A DNA stretch of 13,548 nt from Lachnospiraceae bacterium UBA3845 (GTDB lineage: Bacteria > Bacillota > Clostridia > Lachnospirales > Lachnospiraceae): the NCBI GenBank assembly GCA_002392705.1, contig DGHP01000069.1, forward strand, positions 1 to 13,548, read 5' to 3'. Positions 1 to 6,412 of this stretch are shown here, one piece after another. Numbering within the stretch: position 1 is the first letter of the stretch; every line of letters starts with the position of its first letter. The notes below the pieces were generated by a model. The model was given only the letters and a program-made list of their open reading frames with translations, did no database searches and was not told where the DNA came from. The position numbers were made by a program, and so were the translations under genes.

Positions 1-50
1 GCGCCCCGCCAGGCGGGGATGGCGTACAGTCGGCCGGATCGGGGGATGTT

Positions 51-638
51 ATGGCACGGATCGCTGAAGTGGAGAGATATACGAAGGAGACGAGCATAGA
101 GGTTCAGCTGAACCTCGACGGGAGCGGGCAGGCTCAGATCGATACGGGTGTGGGCTTCTTTGACCACATGCTGGAGGGGTTTGCGCGTCACGGCCTCTTT
201 GACCTGACCATCAAGGTGGACGGAGACCTTCAGGTGGACGACCATCATACGATCGAGGATACCGGTATCGTCCTGGGCCAGGCGATCGCCAGGGCTGTCA
301 AGGACAAACGGGGTATTCAGCGCTACGGAGACAGGATTCTGCCGATGGACGAGGTTCTCGTCCTGTGTGCGGTGGACCTCTGCGGCCGGCCTTACCTGCA
401 GTTTGACGCCGAGTTTCAGGCGGATCGGATGGGCGACATGTCGACGCAGATGGTGAAGGAATTCTTCTATGCAGTGTCCTACAGCGCCATGATGAATCTG
501 CATCTGAAGGTGATTACTCCTGGAAATGACCATCATATGGCCGAGGCCATGTTCAAGGCTTTCGCGAAAGCGCTGGACCAGGCGGTCAGCTATGATCCCA
601 GGATTACCGATGTCCTCTCAACTAAAGGGACTATTTAA
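51..638 (+). CDS. hisB: Imidazoleglycerol-phosphate dehydratase (HisB)
   Basis: Cytosolic enzyme of histidine biosynthesis; it removes water from imidazole glycerol phosphate to give imidazole acetol phosphate, using Mn ions. The 195-residue product is full family length for a monofunctional HisB. Visible motifs are DTGVGFFDHM (31-40), the metal-binding DDHHTIED (63-70), a second metal motif GNDHHMAE (158-165), and the typical C-terminal STKG (190-193). The ATG at 51 follows a G-rich stretch (GGGGG, 40-44) and gives the normal family N-terminus (ARIAEVERYTKET). The frame stays open upstream to the window edge, so the start rests on family fit. hisIE lies 220 bases downstream on the same strand, so this is probably the end of a longer his operon whose first genes lie outside. 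Product call is very secure. Confidence 0.97.
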   Translation: MARIAEVERYTKETSIEVQLNLDGSGQAQIDTGVGFFDHMLEGFARHGLFDLTIKVDGDLQVDDHHTIEDTGIVLGQAIARAVKDKRGIQRYGDRILPMDEVLVLCAVDLCGRPYLQFDAEFQADRMGDMSTQMVKEFFYAVSYSAMMNLHLKVITPGNDHHMAEAMFKAFAKALDQAVSYDPRITDVLSTKGTI

Positions 639-756
639 GTGGCAGTCAAAGCCGCAGGTTGTCAAGGTGAAAATTCAGCGGCAGTCAGAGCTGAAGGTTG
701 TCAAGGTAAAACATAAGCGACTGTCAGAGCAGCAGATTCATCAAGGCAAATTAACA
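639..756 (+). repeat. Three imperfect 39-bp tandem repeats between hisB and hisIE
   Basis: Copies are at 639-677, 678-716 and 717-756. Copies 1 and 2 match at 31 of 39 bases; copy 3 is more diverged and has one extra base. Shared blocks are GGCAGTCA, GGTTGTCAAGGT and AAAA. The period is 13 codons. In the hisB frame a GTG directly after the hisB stop opens 25 codons (639-716) with the motif GCQG twice; AAAGGGA at 624-630 lies 8 bases upstream of that GTG, a plausible ribosome binding site. The same frame is interrupted by TAA at 714-716. It could be a coupled small peptide, a decayed C-terminal extension, or a non-coding spacer. The repeat is seen directly; any coding role is unproven. Confidence 0.6.
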
Positions 757-858
757 GCGCTCAGAAGAGCAGATTTGTCTTGTCTGCCACAGAGGCAGCG
801 GCTGAGGATAGACGAGAGCCGGAAGCGCTGCGCCGGCGTTCACGGAGGGAGTTAACGG

Positions 859-2220
859 ATGCTGAAAAATATGGTTTCCGCGATTATTCTGAAGGAGGGA
901 AGGGCGGTAAGAAGTCTGGAAGACCCGCTTCCCTTTCAGGAAGGAGACGCGGTCAGCCTTGCGGAATATTATTCAAACAGGGGAGCAGATGAACTGCTGA
1001 TCTTTGACCAGTCAGACAATGATGAGGAGCATGACATCTCCCTTACCCTGATGCGCCGGATGGCAAGAAAAGCGGATATCCCCATGTGGGGGCTGGGCAA
1101 TATCAAAAGGGCGGAGGATGTGAAGAAGATCCTCTACGCAGGATGCAGAAAAGCGGTCCTGAACGGATCGAAAGCATCTAATCTGGCGATGCTGGAGGAA
1201 GTCTCCAAACGCTTTGGCCGTGATAAGATCGCGGTCTGTCTGGATCTGAGAAAGGACCCTGAACTGAGCGGGGAGCAGATGGAGAAGATCAGAAACTATA
1301 CCTGCGCCCTGGTACTGCTGACAGATCTTTCGTTCTACAGGGAGCACGGGCTTTTCCCGGGTGCCCGGAAAATCACAGAAGGTGCCTGCGGGGCAGCGGA
1401 AATGCAGCCTGCCGGGCAGCTGCCCTGTACAGTCTTTTTCTGCGGAGGAGAAAGCCTTAAGCAGGAGGAAATGACCGCGCTTTTAAAAGATCCCCTGGTT
1501 GCGGGCCTGGGCGATGAAAGCCTCCGGGATCCGGAGACCGGCATCATGGAGAAAAAGAGCATCTGCGCAGAAGCCGGCATCGAAGTCAATATGTATACAT
1601 GCGCGGTTTCATGGGAGGATCTGAAGACCGGTCCGGACGGGCTTGTCCCTGTTGTCGTACAGGATTATAAGAACGAAGAGGTTCTTATGGCAGCCTATAT
1701 GAACCGCGAAGCCTTTGATGAGACAGTCCGCACCGGTGTTATGACCTACTGGTCCAGGAGCAGACAGGAACTGTGGGTCAAGGGACTGACCAGCGGGCAT
1801 TTCCAGTACCTGAAGGAGATGCGCATCGACTGCGACAATGATACAATCCTTGTAAAAGTGGCCCAGGTCGGCGCAGCCTGCCATACCGGGAACCGCAGCT
1901 GTTTCTACCGGACGGTTCTGAAGAAGGAATACGCTGACCGCAATCCCATGAAGATCTTCGAGTCCGTATACGATGTGATCGAAGACCGGAAGGTGCATCC
2001 GAAGGAAGGGTCCTATACCAATTACCTGTTTGACAAGGGAATCGACAAGATTCTGAAAAAATGCGGGGAGGAGGCGGCTGAGATCATCATCGCGGCCAAG
2101 AATCCGAATCCGGAGGAGGTCAAGTACGAAATCGCCGACTTCCTCTACCATGTGATGGTCCTCATGAGTGAGCGGGGAATTACCTGGGAGGATGTGACCC
2201 AGGAACTTGCGAACCGCTGA
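859..2220 (+). CDS. hisIE: Bifunctional phosphoribosyl-AMP cyclohydrolase / phosphoribosyl-ATP pyrophosphatase (HisIE) with an N-terminal HisF-like domain
   Basis: Carries out the second and third steps of histidine synthesis: hydrolysis of phosphoribosyl-ATP (HisE) and ring opening of phosphoribosyl-AMP (HisI). The 453-residue product is about twice a normal HisIE. Residues 1-235 resemble HisF/HisA (KEGRAV at 12-17, [14 protein letters not shown] at 37-50, [15 protein letters not shown] at 78-92), but the catalytic Asp of the HisF CLDV motif is replaced (SAIIL) and no RDGT motif remains, so this part is probably inactive. The HisI domain spans about 250-350, with zinc ligands C325, C341 and C348 and the DCDND motif (324-328). 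HisE spans about 365-453, with KCGEEAAE (401-408) and D427. GGAGGGAG lies about 10 bases before the ATG. Function of the C-terminal two domains is secure; the role of the N-terminal domain is unknown, perhaps structural. Confidence 0.95.
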   Translation: MLKNMVSAIILKEGRAVRSLEDPLPFQEGDAVSLAEYYSNRGADELLIFDQSDNDEEHDISLTLMRRMARKADIPMWGLGNIKRAEDVKKILYAGCRKAVLNGSKASNLAMLEEVSKRFGRDKIAVCLDLRKDPELSGEQMEKIRNYTCALVLLTDLSFYREHGLFPGARKITEGACGAAEMQPAGQLPCTVFFCGGESLKQEEMTALLKDPLVAGLGDESLRDPETGIMEKKSICAEAGIEVNMYTCAVSWEDLKTGPDGLVPVVVQDYKNEEVLMAAYMNREAFDETVRTGVMTYWSRSRQELWVKGLTSGHFQYLKEMRIDCDNDTILVKVAQVGAACHTGNRSCFYRTVLKKEYADRNPMKIFESVYDVIEDRKVHPKEGSYTNYLFDKGIDKILKKCGEEAAEIIIAAKNPNPEEVKYEIADFLYHVMVLMSERGITWEDVTQELANR

Positions 2221-2303
2221 AAAGGCCGGTCTTACGAGGAGAAGCCTGCAAAGCCGCAAAGAGCATAAATGTTACAAAATTTAACAAAATTATTAAGATC
2301 CGA

Positions 2304-2332
2304 TTGACAAGGGAAATTCACGTATCTATACT
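2304..2332 (+). promoter_or_regulatory. Consensus sigma-A promoter for the wall hydrolase gene
   Basis: TTGACA at 2304-2309 and TATACT at 2327-2332 are separated by exactly 17 bases. This is a near-perfect housekeeping promoter and implies transcription starts near 2339, giving a leader of about 20 bases before the ATG at 2359. Its presence in the 138-base gap after hisIE argues that the next gene is not merely read through from the his operon. Confidence 0.85.
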
Positions 2333-2358
2333 TTACGATATAAGGAGGAAATATCGAC

Positions 2359-3336
2359 ATGAAGGATCGATATGGCCTGTTACATATCAAGAAGGATAGA
2401 ACGGGAAAGGCAGATATGCAGGAATCCGGTATGAAAGCGTCAGGAAAGACGAATATGCATGAATCGCGGAAATCCGGCAAAAAGCGGACTGTAAAGTCTG
2501 CCGGAAAGTCTCCGAAAGCATCCCGGACTCAGAGAATGATAAAGAGACTGCTCAGGGACAGATGGCTGACAGCCGCATGTCTTATGCTCTGCGCTGCCGT
2601 CCTGTGCGTCGTCTGTATTCCGGCGGTGAAGAGATTTTCTTCAAGGGACGACAGCGTCCATGTGCTTCCGGTTACCCTGGCAGGCGCGCTGACGGAGAAT
2701 AATGCAGATGAATATGTCCCGGAGGAAGAGAACGGGGATGAAACGCACCGGATGCACTGCAAGACAAGGATGCTCCTGAACACGCTCGTGAATGACCTTC
2801 AGACGGCAGAGCAGTGTTCGCTGAAGGAACCGCTTGATCCGGAGAGGGAGAGTTCCATCAAGGCCGCCGCGGCCATCGGTTATAAATCGATGCAGACGAT
2901 ATCGGATAATCAGCCGATGAGCTATACGGATTATTCCACCCTGCTCCAGATCGTGGAGGCGGAGTGCACCGGCGGGGATGAGCGGAGCAAGCTTTTAGTT
3001 GCGGATGTTATACTGAACCGGGTGGAGGATGAACATTTTCCGGACAATGTCTATGACGTCGTCTGGCAGCGGCTTGGCGGGCAGGCACAGTTTTCCCCGA
3101 CCCAGGACGGCCGCATGGGGACGCTCAGCATCAGTGATACCACTGTAAGCGCGGTGAAGCGCGCGGTGGAGGGAGAAGATATCTCGGAGGGTGCCCTGTT
3201 TTTCCTTGCCCGCAAGTACTCATCCAAGAGCAGCGTGGACTGGTTCGATTCCGAGCTGGTGTACCTGTTCTCCCACGGCGGACACGACTTCTACAAGTTC
3301 CGGGATGAAGCCGGAGAGACGGAGGCGGAAGCCTGA
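2359..3336 (+). CDS. Membrane-anchored cell-wall hydrolase, SleB/CwlJ type (Hydrolase_2 family)
   Basis: Likely peptidoglycan hydrolase acting outside the membrane. Residues 1-68 are a basic, Lys/Ser-rich cytoplasmic segment with a loose internal repeat (ADMQESGMKASGKTNMHESRKSGKK). One transmembrane helix follows (about 69-90), then an acidic linker and the hydrolase domain at about 193-313. Domain landmarks are IVEAECTGGDE (198-208; E202 matches the catalytic Glu of SleB), ADVILNRV (215-222), QAQFSP (242-247) and a C-terminal SHGGHDFYKF (305-314). The ATG has TAAGGAGG 10 bases upstream. SleB and CwlJ are spore cortex-lytic enzymes, but family members also act in vegetative cells, and the long cytoplasmic tail is not typical of SleB, so a spore role is not shown. 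It has its own promoter at 2304-2332; no clear terminator follows. Confidence 0.88.
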   Translation: MKDRYGLLHIKKDRTGKADMQESGMKASGKTNMHESRKSGKKRTVKSAGKSPKASRTQRMIKRLLRDRWLTAACLMLCAAVLCVVCIPAVKRFSSRDDSVHVLPVTLAGALTENNADEYVPEEENGDETHRMHCKTRMLLNTLVNDLQTAEQCSLKEPLDPERESSIKAAAAIGYKSMQTISDNQPMSYTDYSTLLQIVEAECTGGDERSKLLVADVILNRVEDEHFPDNVYDVVWQRLGGQAQFSPTQDGRMGTLSISDTTVSAVKRAVEGEDISEGALFFLARKYSSKSSVDWFDSELVYLFSHGGHDFYKFRDEAGETEAEA

Positions 3337-3637
3337 TCTCTTTCTCTTCTTAACTAAAGCGTTGATTGATTGTCACTATTCAAGGCCCTCCACCCAACAG
3401 GCCACATGCATATTCCACCTGGCAGCTTTGCTGCTTAGTGAAATAGCGTACAGAGCAGACCATCCGTGCTTTCAGTATTTTTTTGATGTTTCGTGCGCTC
3501 AAATCTTATGCTGCGCAGCTTGCAGAGCTGGCCTTCCGGGTTTAATATGACAGAATTGATCCTGCCGGGAGCAGGATCAGGAAGCGATAAGAATCCTGTG
3601 TCGGAAAAGGATACAGGCAGGAAAATGGGGTAGATTT
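3337..3637. other. Gene-free gap before thrC, with short hairpins
   Basis: No convincing gene in 301 bases. An open frame running from 3191 through to 3550 exists, but its first half is the out-of-frame shadow of the hydrolase and it has no ribosome binding site. The gap holds a GCAGC-TTT-GCTGC hairpin (3422-3434), the palindrome GCTGCGCAGC (3510-3519), a weak promoter candidate (TTGCAG 3520-3525, 17-base spacing, TAATAT 3543-3548), and the two stronger hairpins listed separately. No T-box GGTGG/TACCGCG motif and no T-tract terminator are visible. Confidence 0.6.
3558..3617 (+). promoter_or_regulatory. Two-hairpin leader upstream of thrC
   Basis: Hairpin 1 pairs GATCCTGC (3558-3565) with GCAGGATC (3571-3578) around a 5-base loop. 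Hairpin 2 pairs CCTGTGTC (3595-3602) with GATACAGG (3610-3617) with one G-U pair. The TCCTGC of hairpin 1 can alternatively pair with GCAGGA (3617-3622), just before the GGGG ribosome binding site of thrC. That would allow a switch, but there is no T-tract and no recognised riboswitch motif. The pairing is seen; regulation is inference. Confidence 0.4.
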
Positions 3638-5128
3638 ATGCAGATCATGTACAGAAGCACAAGGAATTCACAGCTCAGGGCGACCGCCTCGCAGGCAGTC
3701 CTTCAGGGGCTTGCGCCGGACGGGGGACTGTATGTTCCCGAGATGATCCCATCTTACGACGGGAGCATTGAAGAACTCTCGAAGCTCAGCTACAGGGAGA
3801 CGGCCGCCAGGGTGATGCGCCTTCTTCTGACAGATTATACGGAGGAGGAACTGCGAAGCTGTATTGACCGTGCCTACGACGGCAAGTTCGATACAGAGAA
3901 GATCGCACCGCTCAGGGAGGCGGACGGCGTGGAATATCTTGAGCTTTTTCACGGGGCGACGATCGCCTTCAAGGATATGGCGCTTTCGATCCTGCCCCAT
4001 CTGATGACGACGGCCGCAAAGAAGAACCAGATCACGGATGAAATCGTGATCCTGACCGCAACCAGCGGCGATACCGGGAAGGCTGCCATGGCAGGCTTTT
4101 CGGATGTCCCGGGGACGAAGATCATCGTTTTCTATCCCAAGGACGGCGTTTCCGCGGTCCAGGAGAGGCAGATGGTCACGCAGCGGGGCGGCAATGTCCA
4201 TGTGGTGGGGATCCACGGCAACTTTGACGACGCCCAGACCGGAGTCAAGAACATTTTCCGGGATCCTGAGATGAACAGGAAGCTGAAGGAGCACGGGATG
4301 CGCTTTTCTTCGGCCAATTCGATCAATATCGGCAGACTCGTACCGCAGATCGTCTACTATTTCTACGCTTACGGCCAGATGGTCGCAAAGGGCAGGGTAA
4401 AAGCGGGCGATGTGATCAATATTACGGTTCCGACCGGGAATTTCGGCAATATTCTCGCCGCCTATTATGCGAAGCAGATGGGTCTTCCGGTCGCGAAGCT
4501 GATCTGCGCTTCCAATGAGAATAAGGTTCTGGTGGATTTCTTCCGCACCGGCGCCTATGACCGCAACCGCGATTTTATCCTGACCAGCTCGCCATCGATG
4601 GATATCCTGATTTCCAGCAATCTGGAGCGGCTGATCTACAGGATCGCGGGCGAGGACAGTGAGAAGACCGCCCATCTGATGAAGGAACTTTCCTCTCAGG
4701 GCGTCTACTGCATTACGCAGCAGATGAAGGAAGGCCTTTCGGACTTTTACGGCAATTATGCCACGGAAGAGGAGACCGCCCAGGAAATCGGGGAACTTTA
4801 CCGCAAAAGCGGCTATGTGATCGATACCCATACGGCTGTTGCCTCGAAAGTCTGCCGTAAATACAGGGAGGAAACCGGTGATCTGACACCGATGGTGATC
4901 GCGAGCACGGCAAGTCCCTACAAGTTCCTGCGGGCCGTTGTGACGGCCATTGATCCGGAGAAAGCAGAAGGCACAGATTTTGAACTGATCGACGTGCTCA
5001 GGGACCTGTCCGGTGTGAAGGTTCCCCAGGCGATCGAAGATATCCGCACTGCGCCTGTTCTTCATGACTGTCAGGTGGATACCGGGGATATGGAAAAGGA
5101 GATCGCCAGATGGCTCGGGCTTGACTGA
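3638..5128 (+). CDS. thrC: Threonine synthase
   Basis: Cytosolic PLP enzyme converting O-phospho-L-homoserine to L-threonine and phosphate, the last step of threonine synthesis. The 496-residue product belongs to the long (about 500-residue) threonine synthase group. The N-terminal domain carries the STRN motif (7-10) and LAPDGGLYVPE (25-35). The PLP lysine is K112 in HGATIAFKDMA; other landmarks are ATSGDTGKAA (141-150), NSINIGRLVPQ (227-237), PTGNFGN (265-271) and SPSMDILISSNLERL (318-332). The ATG at 3638 has GGGG about 8 bases upstream; a second ATG at 3647 is too far from it. No other threonine-pathway gene is nearby. The membrane protein gene starts 49 bases downstream with only a weak CACCG/CGGTG hairpin between, so the two are probably cotranscribed. 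Very secure. Confidence 0.97.
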   Translation: MQIMYRSTRNSQLRATASQAVLQGLAPDGGLYVPEMIPSYDGSIEELSKLSYRETAARVMRLLLTDYTEEELRSCIDRAYDGKFDTEKIAPLREADGVEYLELFHGATIAFKDMALSILPHLMTTAAKKNQITDEIVILTATSGDTGKAAMAGFSDVPGTKIIVFYPKDGVSAVQERQMVTQRGGNVHVVGIHGNFDDAQTGVKNIFRDPEMNRKLKEHGMRFSSANSINIGRLVPQIVYYFYAYGQMVAKGRVKAGDVINITVPTGNFGNILAAYYAKQMGLPVAKLICASNENKVLVDFFRTGAYDRNRDFILTSSPSMDILISSNLERLIYRIAGEDSEKTAHLMKELSSQGVYCITQQMKEGLSDFYGNYATEEETAQEIGELYRKSGYVIDTHTAVASKVCRKYREETGDLTPMVIASTASPYKFLRAVVTAIDPEKAEGTDFELIDVLRDLSGVKVPQAIEDIRTAPVLHDCQVDTGDMEKEIARWLGLD

Positions 5129-5177
5129 GAGCACCGGCATTCAGGCGGTGAAGTTATAAAAAGGAGCGGGCTGCGCT

Positions 5178-5531
5178 ATGGATACAGGCCAGATTTTTTC
5201 TTTAGTGGATATTCTGATTGTCGGATCCGGGATTTACCTGCTGTACTGCTGGTACCTTCTGGTCTTTAAAAATACGGTCAGGGAAGGGATCCTGATCCCG
5301 TCCAATACCATGAAAAAATGCAGGGATCTCGACGGCTACAAAAGGTTTATGGGGATCCGTCTCCTGATTTTTGCCATATCGGCAGTCCTGAGCGGGGGTC
5401 TCGGGCTGTATTCCGATTATGTAAAACCGATGACTTCCAGGCAGTATCTGATCACAACAGGCATCTTCTTTGTGATTCTGATCTGGTTTGCGGCGCAGAT
5501 CAAGAGAGGGGAGAGGGAGTTTTTTTCCTGA
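5178..5531 (+). CDS. Small three-helix integral membrane protein, unknown function
   Basis: I do not recognise the family. The 117-residue product has three hydrophobic segments (about 8-30, 59-79 and 90-107), a basic, Lys/Arg-containing loop at 44-57, and a charged C-terminus (KRGEREFFS). No signal peptide, catalytic motif or metal-binding cluster is visible. The ATG has AAGGAG about 11 bases upstream. It lies 49 bases after thrC without an intervening terminator, so it is probably expressed with thrC, though nothing in the protein ties it to threonine metabolism. Codon use resembles its neighbours. A real gene seems likely from the helix pattern, binding site and position. Confidence 0.75.
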   Translation: MDTGQIFSLVDILIVGSGIYLLYCWYLLVFKNTVREGILIPSNTMKKCRDLDGYKRFMGIRLLIFAISAVLSGGLGLYSDYVKPMTSRQYLITTGIFFVILIWFAAQIKRGEREFFS

Positions 5532-5541
5532 TATTTGTTAT

Positions 5542-5609
5542 TCACGGCCTGTTTGACGGTTCGTCATGCCTGCAGGAGAAGCAGGTTCTGATTTCAGATA
5601 AGGCCGTGA
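5542..5609 (+). other. Cloverleaf-like fold of four helices before the ComB-family gene
   Basis: An 8-bp closing stem (TCACGGCC 5542-5549 with GGCCGTGA 5602-5609) encloses three hairpins in series: GACG/CGTC (5555-5565), CCTGC/GCAGG with a 7-base loop (5569-5585), and TCTGA/TCAGA (5587-5598). The arm order and lengths recall a tRNA, but the T-loop is missing, the D-like loop is only 3 bases and the base before the would-be anticodon is G not T. It is not called a tRNA here. The pairings are seen directly; function is unknown. Confidence 0.4.
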
Positions 5610-5637
5610 TTATTGACTCCTGAGGTGACTGTATTTT

Positions 5638-6354
5638 ATGAAAATTCAGATTCTGGAACTGATCGAGGGTGCGAAACGGGCGGAAGGTCTCACAGTGATT
5701 ATCGATGTTTTCCGCGCTTTCACGACGGAATGCTATGCGTTTGACCGGGGCGCTGCTTTATGCTATCCGGTGGGGGAACTGGAGGATGCATTTGCCCTGA
5801 AGAGGGAGGACCCGGCGAGAATCCTGCTGGGAGAGAGGGGCGGCGCGAAGGTGGAAGGCTGCGATCTGGGCAATTCCCCCTGGGATGCCTTGAATACTGA
5901 CTTTGAAGGAAAAGAGATGATCCATTCCACCAGCGCGGGGACACAGGGCATCGTCAATGCGGCGAAGGCCGGTGCTCAGGAGATTCTCACGGGGAGCCTG
6001 GTCAACGCCGGGGCTGTCGCGTCGTATATTCTGAATAAGCGCCCTGACACGGTCTCCCTCGTGGCGATGGGAAAAGCAGGCCTTAAGAGCGTTCCGGAGG
6101 ATCTTCTCGCGGCGCGCTATATCCGGGCGCTCCTGAGAAATGAGGACTTCCCGCTGGAGGAAGAGATAGAAGCGCTCCGCTATAATGGCGCGGAACAGTT
6201 TTTTGATCCCGCCCTTGCGCACATCTTTCCGCGGGAGGACTATCCCCTGTGTGTGGCCGCAGACCGTTTCCCCTTCGTGCTCAGGGTTGAGGAGCAGAAG
6301 AAAGAAGGAGGCAGGCAGCTGGTCATCCGCAGAATCGATCCGCCCTTTCGTTAA
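5638..6354 (+). CDS. comB: 2-phosphosulfolactate phosphatase family protein (ComB-like)
   Basis: Mg-dependent acid phosphatase family first described in coenzyme M synthesis, where it dephosphorylates 2-phosphosulfolactate; the family is also widespread in bacteria that do not make coenzyme M, where the substrate is uncertain. The 238-residue product is full length. Landmarks are VIIDVFRAFTT (20-30), GERGGAKVEGCDLGNSP (65-81), HSTSAGTQG (96-104), GSLVNA (119-124) and EDLLAARYI (154-162). AGGTGA lies 9 bases before the ATG. No other coenzyme M gene (comA, comC, comDE) is in the window, so a methanogen-type pathway is not supported. It ends 16 bases before the shared terminator at 6371. The family call is strong; the physiological substrate is unknown. 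Confidence 0.9.
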   Translation: MKIQILELIEGAKRAEGLTVIIDVFRAFTTECYAFDRGAALCYPVGELEDAFALKREDPARILLGERGGAKVEGCDLGNSPWDALNTDFEGKEMIHSTSAGTQGIVNAAKAGAQEILTGSLVNAGAVASYILNKRPDTVSLVAMGKAGLKSVPEDLLAARYIRALLRNEDFPLEEEIEALRYNGAEQFFDPALAHIFPREDYPLCVAADRFPFVLRVEEQKKEGGRQLVIRRIDPPFR

Positions 6355-6370
6355 AAAAGACTGCTGAAAC

Positions 6371-6412
6371 AAAGCGTGTGAAAAATGATCGCTCTTTTTT
6401 CACACGCTTTTT
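6371..6412. terminator. Terminator shared by convergent ComB-family and helicase genes
   Basis: A 15-bp stem pairs 6371-6385 (core GCGTGTG) with 6396-6410 (core CACACGC) around a 10-base loop, followed on the plus strand by TTTTT (6408-6412). On the minus strand the stem is followed by TTTGTTT, a weaker T-tract. The stop codon and last two codons of the minus-strand helicase (6400-6408) lie inside the stem. Confidence 0.88.

Noticed and set aside
4-18. CCCCGCC/GGCGGGG inverted repeat at the window start as a terminator
   Set aside because: It has almost no loop, no T-tract, and lies directly before hisB within a likely operon.
526-855. 109-codon frame overlapping the end of hisB and the tandem repeat
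   Set aside because: The first third is the shadow of hisB; the repeat only reads as WQSKPQVVKVKIQ-like peptides because its period is a multiple of three.
2455-2467. 13-base match (ATGCATGAATCGC) between the hydrolase gene and the terminator hairpin at 9934-9946
   Set aside because: A match of this length is expected by chance in a window of this size, and the hydrolase copy has no hairpin.
3191-3550. 119-codon plus-strand frame running from the hydrolase gene into the thrC gap
   Set aside because: It starts within the hydrolase in another frame and has no ribosome binding site; the Cys/Ala-rich tail matches no domain I know.
3668-5140. 490-codon open frame on the minus strand opposite thrC
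   Set aside because: It mirrors the unmistakable thrC gene over its whole length, has low-complexity, His/Arg/Asp-rich composition typical of antisense shadows, and no recognisable domain.
5542-5609. A genuine tRNA gene in the gap before the ComB-family gene
   Set aside because: No TTC-type T-loop (only 2 bases), no T before the anticodon position, and a 3-base D-like loop.
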